A stretch of 48,320 nucleotides of DNA from contig DAOTWG010000042.1 of assembly GCA_034436015.1 (NCBI GenBank), forward strand, positions 1-48,320. Direction: 5' to 3'. Under the pieces are notes generated by a model. It made no database searches, was not told where the DNA came from, and saw only the letters and a list, made by a program, of their open reading frames with translations. Made by a program: the position numbers and the translations under genes. Source of the stretch: DAOTVX01 sp034436015. GTDB lineage: Bacteria; Chloroflexota; Anaerolineae; Anaerolineales; Villigracilaceae. Positions 17,038 through 25,145 of this stretch are shown here, piece after piece; within the stretch, counting starts at the first letter, position 1, and each line of letters opens with the position of its first letter.

Positions 17038-18333
17038 TCAGCGTGCCAGGGCGCTCCAGCCGGCATATCGAGCCGTATTGCCCAGTTCGGCCTCGATGCG
17101 CAGCAATTGGTTATACTTGGCGACCCGGTCTGAACGGGCCGGCGCGCCCGTCTTGATTTGGCCCATGTTGAGCGCCACCGCCAGATCGGCAATGGTGCTA
17201 TCTTCCGTCTCGCCGGAGCGATGTGAGGTGACCGCCCGCCAGCCGGCGCGATGACAGGCTTCGACCGCCTCGATGGTCTCGGTCAGCGTACCGATTTGGT
17301 TTAATTTAACTAAGAGCGCATTGGCCGCTTTTTCTTGAATGGCGCGTCGCACACGCTGCGGATTGGTCACCAACAGGTCATCGCCCACGATCTGGATCCG
17401 CTCGCCCAATTCAGCCGTCAGTAATTTCCACGATTCCCAGTCGTCCTGCGCCAGACCATCCTCCAGCGAGACGATCGGATATTGATCCACCCACGACTTC
17501 CAGAAAGCAACCATCTGTTCGCCGGTCAACTTCTTGCCTTCCTTGCGCAGGTTGTAGGTTTTGCTCCCCTCGTCATAGAGTTCAGAAGCCGCCGGGTCAA
17601 GGGCGATAGCGATTTGTTCGCCGCGCCCGACCTTGAAACCGGCCTTTTCGATCGCCTCCAAGATGACCTCAACCGCCTCGCTATTGGCCTTGAGCGCCGG
17701 GGCATAGCCGCCCTCATCACCAACCAGCGTAGTGTAGCCTTTTGCCTTCAGCACGGCTTTGAGGGCCTGATAAATCTCCGAGCCCCAACGCAGGCCTTCC
17801 GCAAACGAAGGGGCGCCGAGGGGCATAATCATGAACTCCTGCGCGTCGGTGGATTGCCAGCCGGTATGTGCGCCGCCGTTGAGGATATTCATCATGGGGA
17901 CAGGCAACACATGAGCATAGACACCCCCAATGTAACGATAGAGGGGTAGCCCAAGCGCCCCGGCCGCCGCCTTGGCGACCGCAAGACTGACGCCTAGAAT
18001 AGCGTTCGCGCCCAGATTCGACTTATTCGGCGTGCCATCGAGTTCAAGCATGGTCTCATCAATGGCCTTCTGCTCGATCGCGTCGAAACCGACCAGCGCT
18101 TCGGCAATCGGCCCGTTGACCGCCTCCACAGCCTTGAGGACGCCCTTACCGCTATAGCGCCCCTTATCGCCATCGCGCCGTTCAAGCGCCTCGTGGATGC
18201 CTGTCGAGGCGCCGGAAGGAACGGCCGCGCGTCCCCAGGAGCCGTCGGCCAACACTACTTCCACCTCCACGGTTGGATTGCCGCGCGAATCGAGAATTTC
18301 AAGAGCGGAAATCGTTTCAATTGTGGTATCCAT
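17038..18333 (-). CDS. eno: Enolase (phosphopyruvate hydratase)
   Basis: A 431-residue glycolytic enzyme converting 2-phosphoglycerate to phosphoenolpyruvate with Mg2+. Visible signatures are ALEILDSRGNPTVEVEV at the N-terminus, SGASTGIHEALERRDGD, the metal and active-site segments SLEDGLAQDDW and GDDLLVTN, LLVKLNQIGTLTET with the catalytic Lys, and SHRSGETED. The ATG at 18333 follows GGAG with 7 nt; a longer frame upstream has no site. The length is standard. It stands alone between the DUF6062 gene (upstream, same strand) and the converging tsf. Confidence 0.98.
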   Translation of the reverse strand: MDTTIETISALEILDSRGNPTVEVEVVLADGSWGRAAVPSGASTGIHEALERRDGDKGRYSGKGVLKAVEAVNGPIAEALVGFDAIEQKAIDETMLELDGTPNKSNLGANAILGVSLAVAKAAAGALGLPLYRYIGGVYAHVLPVPMMNILNGGAHTGWQSTDAQEFMIMPLGAPSFAEGLRWGSEIYQALKAVLKAKGYTTLVGDEGGYAPALKANSEAVEVILEAIEKAGFKVGRGEQIAIALDPAASELYDEGSKTYNLRKEGKKLTGEQMVAFWKSWVDQYPIVSLEDGLAQDDWESWKLLTAELGERIQIVGDDLLVTNPQRVRRAIQEKAANALLVKLNQIGTLTETIEAVEACHRAGWRAVTSHRSGETEDSTIADLAVALNMGQIKTGAPARSDRVAKYNQLLRIEAELGNTARYAGWSALAR

Positions 18334-18453
18334 GGTAAATCTCCATAAAAAGGGATCGGATGAATTGGTCGGGCAATCGTTTGCTAAGTATAATGCGGAT
18401 TCTCTATTTCTGGAGGAAGATGGCGGAGTAACGTCTTGGTTCATAGTTCGAGT

Positions 18454-19170
18454 CTATTCGTCTGCTCGCCAGGGGTTGTTCCCAACGACCAATGCCAGTG
18501 CTCGTTTCCACGAGTCGCCCTCCGCGCCAAAGCCCTCGCCGAAATAGCGATAGTCGTTCTTGCGAATGAACTCGCTCAGTTCAGCGCAAAGCGCTGCCAT
18601 TTTCTCCCGTTGAATTTCTAGCAGCACTGCGCGAGCTATCTCATGACCTTCCGCCTGGTCGAACGCCAACGAAAAATGTCGCAGACACAGGCCATCCGAT
18701 TGCCGCAAGGTTGCTTGTATTCCCTCGTCCGTCAGGAATTTGACGAGGACCGCAAGCATCGAATGGCCGATCTCATCGCGCTGCTTGCACGCCGGACACG
18801 GCCTGGAAGAGACTGCCTCGGCTTTTGCCTGAGACTCGCTCCTTTCCGAGGTCAACGGCTTCGCCAGTAACCGGCCCACCTTCGCCCGCCGTGAGCGGGC
18901 GATCCTATCTTGTAATAAAGACTCCAGAATGTCACGATAAACAATCGCAATCCCGAGTGCATCGCCCAGACGCTCATTGACGACAAGCCAGGCATGTTCA
19001 CGGCAAAACCCCCGACTATTTCGCAAGAGTCGTCGCAGCGCAGGACTGTTGACATTTTCATAGAACAGGTTATCCAAGTAACGTCGCACCGTCTGCTGCT
19101 CAATGACGCAAAGCGGACAACCCTGTTCTTGGCAGGCCTCCAGCAGTTTATGATAAAGCGCACCCGACAT
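18454..19170 (-). CDS. DUF6062-family Cys-pair protein, function unknown
   Basis: A predicted soluble protein of 238 residues with paired metal-site-like elements: GCPLC near the N-terminus, then GFCREH, and in the second half RPCPAC and LCLRHF. The C-x2-C...C-x2-H arrangement occurs twice, suggesting a duplicated zinc-binding unit. This matches the DUF6062 pattern. Starts at 19200 and further upstream lack a site, so I use the ATG at 19170, preceded by AGGGA. It lies 120 bp upstream of eno on the same strand. No function is known to me. Confidence 0.7.
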   Translation of the reverse strand: MSGALYHKLLEACQEQGCPLCVIEQQTVRRYLDNLFYENVNSPALRRLLRNSRGFCREHAWLVVNERLGDALGIAIVYRDILESLLQDRIARSRRAKVGRLLAKPLTSERSESQAKAEAVSSRPCPACKQRDEIGHSMLAVLVKFLTDEGIQATLRQSDGLCLRHFSLAFDQAEGHEIARAVLLEIQREKMAALCAELSEFIRKNDYRYFGEGFGAEGDSWKRALALVVGNNPWRADE

Positions 19171-19217
19171 GCCGTTCCCTGTACTCTCGTGCAAGCCCAT
19201 TCTGGCGAAGCATGAGT

Positions 19218-19254
19218 AGAGAAAAAGCCTCTGCCATGAACCCAGGCAGAGGCT
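19218..19254 (-). terminator. Strong Rho-independent terminator after the HAD gene
   Basis: On the minus strand a perfect 10-bp stem AGCCTCTGCC/GGCAGAGGCT (19254-19245 with 19235-19226) has a 9-nt loop and is followed by TTTTTCTCT. It separates the HAD hydrolase from the DUF6062 gene. Confidence 0.92.
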
Positions 19255-19311
19255 ATCAGCCAATACATGGCAGTTTCTTCTCGTGAGCGAGCCTCATCAC
19301 TCGTTACGATT

Positions 19312-20019
19312 TTAAGCGAGATTCTCCTGCCGGTCAATGGACATTGTCTGTGTGGGCGAAGCCCCGACACGCCGTAGAATCTCTCTCAGCGGCAAGTCGG
19401 CCAGCGAGCGTAGCATTAAATCGGCATCCCGAAAATCGCCTCGTTCGGTCACGGGATTCGGCACGGCGACCACACGTAAGCCAGCCCGCTTCGCGGCCAG
19501 GATGCCATTTGGCGAATCCTCGAAGACCAGGGCTTGCGAAGGGGTAAGAGCCAGGCGCCGCAAAACGACCAAGAACAAGTCGGGAGCCGGTTTGACATAC
19601 GTGACATCCTCGCGGCAAAGAATGCTATCGAACTCCATCCATAACCCTAACTGGCGAAGGTAGCCTTCCACCCAGGCACGGGGCGAGCTAGAGGCAATAG
19701 CCAAGCGCAACCCCAATCGTTTCGCTTGTTGAAGGATGGATACGACGCCCGGCATGGCCGTTAGGGCGGCCTGTCTGGCAAGACGGTCTGTTCGCGCGCG
19801 TTCGTGCAGGGCAAGTCGATCCAGGGAACGGCCGGTCAACTGCGCCAGATGAAGCACCGGATCGAGGCCATCTGTTGTAGAACCTACAACCTTGCGCACC
19901 CAATCCTCAAGAGGAAACTCCTGTCCATATTCGGCATAGATCGTCTTCCAGGCCTCCACCTCGGCCGACTCGGTATCCATGATAAGCCCATCGAAGTCAA
20001 AAATCAACGCTCGGATCAC
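19312..20019 (-). CDS. HAD-superfamily hydrolase, beta-phosphoglucomutase-like
   Basis: A 235-residue haloacid-dehalogenase-type phosphatase or phosphomutase. Motif I is FDFDGLIMDTES (Asp8 nucleophile and Asp10), motif II is in IASSSPRAW, motif III Lys is in VKPAPDLF, and motif IV is FEDSPNG. The cap lies between motifs I and II, as in subfamily IA. The start is the GTG at 20019 with GGAGG 5 nt upstream. Substrate is unknown; sugar phosphates are typical for the subfamily. It is a single-gene unit with an extended -10 promoter and a strong terminator. Confidence 0.88.
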   Translation of the reverse strand: MIRALIFDFDGLIMDTESAEVEAWKTIYAEYGQEFPLEDWVRKVVGSTTDGLDPVLHLAQLTGRSLDRLALHERARTDRLARQAALTAMPGVVSILQQAKRLGLRLAIASSSPRAWVEGYLRQLGLWMEFDSILCREDVTYVKPAPDLFLVVLRRLALTPSQALVFEDSPNGILAAKRAGLRVVAVPNPVTERGDFRDADLMLRSLADLPLREILRRVGASPTQTMSIDRQENLA

Positions 20020-20068
20020 GACGCCTCCATAATTCAGAGCGCACTCTCTGGTAATCCTTGAAGGCTAG

Positions 20069-20077
20069 ATTATACCA
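20069..20077 (-). promoter_or_regulatory. Extended -10 promoter of the HAD gene
   Basis: On the minus strand TGGTATAAT (20077-20069) is a perfect extended -10, 50 bp before the GTG start. No -35 is evident, which is usual for this class. Confidence 0.6.
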
Positions 20078-20284
20078 ACAGTCTTCGCCAGACAGGGCCA
20101 CAGAGAACCCAGGAAAACCGCCCTGTCGGCGAGGTCTCGATAGGAGGGCATCGCATCACGGGAAACGCAAGGTAAGAGCAAAAACCGGTTAGGGTGTGGT
20201 AGACTTAACCATGCCTCGCCGCCCTCGCCATGGCGGATTGGTCGCGCCCAAACGACAGAATGTGGAAGCATAGCGGAACATCGC

Positions 20285-22288
20285 ATGGAGACAAAAAAGA
20301 ATTGCCTGCTCCTGGGGCTTCTGGCTATAGCATGGCTGCTGTTCGTGATGGCGGCCTATGCGACAACCCATAAACCTTTCGATATTGCTCTCCTCTCACA
20401 GGCCGGGGCAACGCTTTGGCGCTTCTTGCTCGTCGTCTGGATTCTTGCGTTAAGCGGTGGTCTCGGTAAACGTTTCTTCCCCTTTCCAGATGCCTCTCTA
20501 CCGGCCCTCGTGCAAGCACTCCTTCAGTTGAGCCTGGGGATAGGAGGGCTTGGGCTGATCACTCTGTTGATTGGAATCGCCCTGGGAGTGCGCTGGCCAC
20601 TATGGATGCTTGCGCTCCTGTTGACAGTCTGGCTACGCCTCGATCTGATACGCTGGTTAAAAACACTTGTAACAGGGAGCAAAACCGCCCTGCGCGCCAA
20701 GGGGCGCCTGGGAAAATGGTCGGCCATTCTCCTTGCTCTTATCCTGTGTTGTACTCTGCCTGTGGCTCTTGCCCCCCCCACTGCCTTTGATACACTGACC
20801 TATCATTTAACCTTGCCTCGCGCGTATCTGCTTGCAGGACGAATCCGCTATATTCCCGAGCTCATGTTTTGGGGAATGCCTCAAACGACGGAAATGCTTT
20901 ACACACTAGCAGCAGGGCTAGGTGGGGAGGAAACCGCTACGTTGCTGGAATGGGCGATAGGCCTCCTGGTACTCTTGGGTCTCCAGCAGTACATGGCCAG
21001 TCGGTATGGTGAACGCGCCGGCTGGGTAGCCATCGCAACGCTCTTGGCCGGCCCCAGCCTTGTCAGAGCACTCCACTCCGGTTACATCGAGTGGACCTGT
21101 ATGCTCTATGGCCTGAGTTTCCTGGTCAGCATGGAATTATGGTGGTCGACATCCCACCGGCGCTACCTTCTCCTTGCCGGCGCCGTTGCAGGTATCGCGC
21201 TCGGCACGAAATACACGAACGGTATCCTTGCCTTGATGGGGCTGTTTTTTATCTCGATGCGCACTGTCCCGACTAAAACAAAAGCCAGAGCAGTCATCGG
21301 GAATGTTATCCTATTTGCACTCATGATAGGAGTCTTCAATCTTCCCTGGTGGCTAAGGAACAGCATCGCAACGGGGAATCCCTTCTATCCTCTGCTGTTT
21401 CCCACGGCAGATATGAGCCGCTATCGCCTCGAGTACTACCCCTCTTATCCCACTCCTTGGGGCGGATGGCTGGAAATGCTGACGCTCCCCTGGCAGGCGA
21501 CTGTGATGGGCGTGGAGCATGGCGTGGGGCCGTCTGCCTCGATTGGTCCGCTCCTGCTCGGACTCAGCCCATTCGCGTTGTCGAAATGGCGAACGCGCGA
21601 AGAACGCGGTCGAATCGCGCTTGGACTGGCTACCGGAATGACTGTGATAGGGTTCATGATATGGGCTGTCGCCAGCCGCTTCGGATACCTACTCACACAG
21701 ACACGACTCTACATAGCCTTTTTCCCAGCCTGGGCCGTCATGGGCGCGGTGGGTTTCGAGAACATCGCCGCCTTCCACAGCCGACAAATCCGTTTCCATC
21801 GTATCGTCGGCGCTGCGGTCGTCCTATCCCTGTCTTTGACCGCGCTGGAAATAGGGCGAGAGACAGTTGCAAAGGGAACACTCGATTTCCTCGCGGGCCA
21901 CATCGATCGCAATGCCTACTTGCAACGCACATTAGGCGATTATCCCCAAGCCATGCAAACCGTTCAAAACTTACCTGCCGGCTCGTCTGCGCTGATGTTA
22001 TGGGAAACTCGTGGTCTGCTTTGCTGGCCAATATGCGACCCAGATGAGGTGATAGACCGCTGGTACGACGATCTCCATCAATATCGAACCGCCGAACGCA
22101 TCCTGCAATCCTGGCAAAGTCGAGGCTATACGCATCTCCTTATCAACCGCAAGGGAATGGAATTCGTCTATCAAGACGACGAGCGCCTGACAGAGCCAGA
22201 TTGGCAGGTTCTGAATCAGGTGCTGGCCGAGTTGTCTTTTGTACAAAGCATTGGTTCCTATGCGCTGTATCAATTGCCCCCGCCATAA
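20285..22288 (+). CDS. Polytopic membrane protein, GT-C glycosyltransferase-like
   Basis: A 667-residue integral membrane protein with roughly a dozen hydrophobic segments from residue 8 (LLLGLLAIAWLLFVMAAYA) to about 515. A soluble C-terminal domain of about 150 residues follows. After the fourth or fifth segment an acidic loop FDTLTYHLTLPRAYLLAG resembles the first extracytoplasmic loop of GT-C enzymes (ArnT/PMT type), where Asp is catalytic. Such enzymes use polyprenyl-phosphate sugars. No donor or acceptor can be named. It begins a plus-strand run with plsC (30 bp) and the methyltransferase (22 bp). The ribosome binding site is weak (GCGGA). Confidence 0.65.
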   Translation: METKKNCLLLGLLAIAWLLFVMAAYATTHKPFDIALLSQAGATLWRFLLVVWILALSGGLGKRFFPFPDASLPALVQALLQLSLGIGGLGLITLLIGIALGVRWPLWMLALLLTVWLRLDLIRWLKTLVTGSKTALRAKGRLGKWSAILLALILCCTLPVALAPPTAFDTLTYHLTLPRAYLLAGRIRYIPELMFWGMPQTTEMLYTLAAGLGGEETATLLEWAIGLLVLLGLQQYMASRYGERAGWVAIATLLAGPSLVRALHSGYIEWTCMLYGLSFLVSMELWWSTSHRRYLLLAGAVAGIALGTKYTNGILALMGLFFISMRTVPTKTKARAVIGNVILFALMIGVFNLPWWLRNSIATGNPFYPLLFPTADMSRYRLEYYPSYPTPWGGWLEMLTLPWQATVMGVEHGVGPSASIGPLLLGLSPFALSKWRTREERGRIALGLATGMTVIGFMIWAVASRFGYLLTQTRLYIAFFPAWAVMGAVGFENIAAFHSRQIRFHRIVGAAVVLSLSLTALEIGRETVAKGTLDFLAGHIDRNAYLQRTLGDYPQAMQTVQNLPAGSSALMLWETRGLLCWPICDPDEVIDRWYDDLHQYRTAERILQSWQSRGYTHLLINRKGMEFVYQDDERLTEPDWQVLNQVLAELSFVQSIGSYALYQLPPP

Positions 22289-22318
22289 GAACCAAAGACC
22301 TAACTTTTTGGAGTTCCC

Positions 22319-23008
22319 GTGGCTTTGAACCTCTATTACTTCCTCGGGCGGTCTTTCATCCGCCTCTACGCCGGCCTTTTGCTCAACATACATATCCGTA
22401 AACAGCCCGACTTACCCCAAGGACCAAAGATTTTCGTCGCCAACCATCCTAGCGCCACCGACCCTTTCCTGATACACCTTGTCTCCTCCCAACCGCTGAG
22501 TGTCCTCATCACAGATAAAGCCTTTCAGGTCCCTCTTCTAGGATGGTATTTGCAGAAAATCGAACAAATCCCTGTGCCCGCAGAGCAAGGGCATGTGGCA
22601 TTGGTGCACGCCTGTCGAGCGTTACAGATGGGGCGTTCAGTCGGGATTTTTATCGAGGGCGCCATCAGTCCACAGGCAGGCGGTTTCCACCCACCGCGCA
22701 CCGGTGCAGTGCGCCTGGCGCTCATGACCGGCACTCCGATCGTGCCGGTTGGAATCTATTTACATCGTGCGTGGAATTATCGCGTTGCCTCGCGCGTTGG
22801 CGGCATTCCCAGCGTGGGGTACTGGTATCTTTTTGGGCCTTATGCCATCACCATAGGCAAACCGATCTTTCTAGAGGGGAACAGCGAAGATCGCGAGTTC
22901 GTCCGCGTGATGACGGGCAACATCATGGCAGAGATACAAGCCTTGTCTCGGGAAAGTGCGCGGCGCGTCCGTCCCCTACGTATAACGCCCGCGCCGCTCC
23001 AAATATAG
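22319..23008 (+). CDS. 1-acyl-glycerol-3-phosphate acyltransferase (PlsC family)
   Basis: A 229-residue membrane-associated acyltransferase that would add an acyl chain to lysophosphatidate or a related acceptor. The catalytic HxxxxD box is NHPSATDP (His43, Asp48). A glycerol-phosphate-binding block appears as IFIEGAISPQ, a variant of the usual EGTR/EGxRS, and VPVGIYL follows. The start is the GTG at 22319 with TTGGAG 5 nt upstream. It is clustered with a membrane GT-C-like protein, which suggests envelope lipid or glycolipid work (inference). The altered second motif leaves the acceptor uncertain. Confidence 0.85.
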   Translation: MALNLYYFLGRSFIRLYAGLLLNIHIRKQPDLPQGPKIFVANHPSATDPFLIHLVSSQPLSVLITDKAFQVPLLGWYLQKIEQIPVPAEQGHVALVHACRALQMGRSVGIFIEGAISPQAGGFHPPRTGAVRLALMTGTPIVPVGIYLHRAWNYRVASRVGGIPSVGYWYLFGPYAITIGKPIFLEGNSEDREFVRVMTGNIMAEIQALSRESARRVRPLRITPAPLQI

Positions 23009-23030
23009 CCCCGGCAATTAGGAATAAGCC

Positions 23031-23921
23031 ATGAAAAGAGGCTCGAAGACCAGCCATTTTGGTACGACTGCGCGCATTGCTCACGATTCATCCGCCTACT
23101 ATGAATCGAGACTATATGCCATGCTGCGTCCCGCCTCTCCGGCGTCGGCCACGCCGGACACCCCTTTCCCCGCCCAATATGAAAACCGGATCCTGCTCGG
23201 CAATGCCGCGGCGATGAACGAGCTCCCCGATGATTGCGTACACCTGATGGTCACTTCACCACCTTACAACGTGCGCAAAGAATACGACGCGGATCTATCC
23301 CTGGAAGAGTACCTCGACCTGCTTGGCAAGGTCTTTACTGAAACCTACCGGGTGTTGGTGTACGGGGGACGCGCTTGTATCAACGTCGCCAACGTGGGTC
23401 GCAAGCCATATGTACCGCTTTCTGATTATATTTCCCTCCTGATGCGACAAATCGGCTTCCTGATGCGCGGAGAAATCATCTGGCAAAAGGGCGCCGGGGC
23501 AGGAGTCTCGATGGCGTGGGGCAGCTGGCAATCGGCTTCCAACCCCGTGCTGCGCGATACACACGAGTACATCCTAGTTTTCTCCAAGGGAACCTTTACG
23601 CGCAGGAAAGCACCCGACAAGGAAAGCACCATTTCCCGCGCGGACTTCATGGAATGGACAAAGTCCGTCTGGACATTGAATCCGGAATCGGCCAAACGCG
23701 TGGGGCATCCGGCGCCATTCCCGGTCGAATTACCTTACCGTCTCATCCAACTGTACACGTACAAAGGCGAGGTGGTTCTTGATCCCTTCATGGGCAGTGG
23801 AAGCACGGCCATTGCCGCATTGAAAGCCGAGCGTCGTTTTGTTGGCTATGAAATCAACCCTCGTTATCTGACTCTGGCCCAAAAGCGCATCGCGGCCTTC
23901 CAAGCGCAAAAAGAGGAATAA
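23031..23921 (+). CDS. Orphan site-specific DNA methyltransferase (N4-cytosine/N6-adenine, beta-type)
   Basis: A 296-residue amino-methyltransferase. The catalytic motif IV is TSPPYN (75-80), a form typical of N4-cytosine and some N6-adenine enzymes. The AdoMet motif I, DPFMGSGST (251-259), follows near the C-terminus, giving the beta-class order. The N-terminus (KTSHFGTTARIAHDSSAYY) looks like a conserved family-specific segment ahead of the catalytic fold. The ATG follows AGGAATAAGCC. No endonuclease, specificity subunit or helicase flanks it, so it is probably a solitary methylase with an epigenetic or regulatory role. Recognition sequence unknown. Confidence 0.9.
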   Translation: MKRGSKTSHFGTTARIAHDSSAYYESRLYAMLRPASPASATPDTPFPAQYENRILLGNAAAMNELPDDCVHLMVTSPPYNVRKEYDADLSLEEYLDLLGKVFTETYRVLVYGGRACINVANVGRKPYVPLSDYISLLMRQIGFLMRGEIIWQKGAGAGVSMAWGSWQSASNPVLRDTHEYILVFSKGTFTRRKAPDKESTISRADFMEWTKSVWTLNPESAKRVGHPAPFPVELPYRLIQLYTYKGEVVLDPFMGSGSTAIAALKAERRFVGYEINPRYLTLAQKRIAAFQAQKEE

Positions 23922-24100
23922 GCGTTCCTCAACGAACTAGTTGCACGCCTGGAAGGCGCCTCCGTACCCAATTGCGAAGGAGCGGCCCAACACGAGGGCG
24001 CATTGCATGGAAGCGCGCCTCAAAGTAAGACGGTAAGCGCGCGTCGCGCACGAGGCTGCCATTTTCGCCAAGCATCGTTTGGCCCACGACAACCGCAGGG

Positions 24101-25129
24101 TCACACCCCTATCAGATTCGGATCCATAACGTACTGCCACCAGTTGTTCGCTACACCGTGGGTGCGGCCGGCTGTTTTCGGTAAATGTTTGAGCCACCAG
24201 AGATGGTGGAGACGAATATCCCCGCCGCCCCACTCACTCGCCTCCACCAAGCGCACATCGCCCGTGAAGTTAGGAAAGTTGAACCAATCATAGCAGGTGC
24301 TGAGCACTGGATGCGGATTGCCCCACTCATACGCTCGTGTGCTGTTCGGCGCAAAATGGATGCTGCCCACCTCGGCTTTGCCAGGGGCGATTCGATCATA
24401 ACGGCAAAATCGCTCGAAGAGATTATCCTCGCCTCGCGTATGCGAAAAGGCCTTTGTCAAAATCGCCTCGGCGCGATGGCCGAAGGATTCCAGCATCTCG
24501 CCTACGCCGCGCTCGTAACTGAAGCCCATGAGCACAAAGCGGCGCTTACAAGACGCCGTTCCTCTCAGCGGCGGCGCGTTACACCAGAACGCGCCTGCTC
24601 CTGCCATCACCGACTCGTAAAAACCAGCATAGGGAAAGCCGAACAGCCAGATTTCGTCAATCTCGCGCGCAGCCACGCGCGGCAAAATATTGAAGGCGGT
24701 TAGGATGGGTTGATAATCCGCCTCATCGGGAACGTGCGGCGGTAGACGACCTTGAATCACACCCAGATAGCTGGCGGCATCGTAGCGGTATCCGTCCACT
24801 TTGGCCGGGAACTCGTTCAAGTCCTGCCGTTCCACCACTTCATACCGGGCCAGCCCGCCGCTCACCGAGCGAATATCCGCGAGAAAGCCATTGACCAAAT
24901 CATCAACGGAGTTCCAGTGCAGGAATTCGGAAAGACGCGCTCCAAGGGCATCTACGAAGGGGTCATAGACAATCAGCAAGACACGGCTCGTTATCGGGCG
25001 CGGCAGTTCGCCGAAATTGTCCGCCGGCACGCCGATAGGCGTCTCGACACTCGTTTTGTCCCCGCGCCCGAGCAGGCGGAGCAGAAGCCTCGCGAGCGCA
25101 ACAAACAAGCCGGATACCGTCTTGTTCAT
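24101..25129 (-). CDS. Conserved hypothetical protein
   Basis: A 342-residue protein with a hydrophobic N-terminus (GLFVALARLLLRLLG) that may be a signal or anchor. The body contains distinctive blocks: RVLLIVYDPFVDALGARL, SVDDLVNGFLADI, YRYDAASYLGVIQG, EIDEIWLFGFPYAGFYES, MGFSYERGVGEMLESFGHRAE and NWWQYVMDPN. I recall similar unannotated proteins in Chloroflexota and Actinobacteria but cannot assign a fold or reaction. The ATG at 25129 follows a run of AGG sites. It starts 16 bp after the upstream propeller protein, so they form an operon. Confidence 0.75.
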   Translation of the reverse strand: MNKTVSGLFVALARLLLRLLGRGDKTSVETPIGVPADNFGELPRPITSRVLLIVYDPFVDALGARLSEFLHWNSVDDLVNGFLADIRSVSGGLARYEVVERQDLNEFPAKVDGYRYDAASYLGVIQGRLPPHVPDEADYQPILTAFNILPRVAAREIDEIWLFGFPYAGFYESVMAGAGAFWCNAPPLRGTASCKRRFVLMGFSYERGVGEMLESFGHRAEAILTKAFSHTRGEDNLFERFCRYDRIAPGKAEVGSIHFAPNSTRAYEWGNPHPVLSTCYDWFNFPNFTGDVRLVEASEWGGGDIRLHHLWWLKHLPKTAGRTHGVANNWWQYVMDPNLIGV

Positions 25130-25145
25130 ACCGACCTATCCTCTC

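Noticed and set aside
20065..20286. 73-codon minus-strand frame between the HAD gene and the membrane protein
   Set aside because: It overlaps the HAD promoter and has no site or family signal.
23031..23921. Restriction-modification or defence island
   Set aside because: Only the methyltransferase is present; neighbours are lipid and unknown genes, with no nuclease, helicase or integrase.
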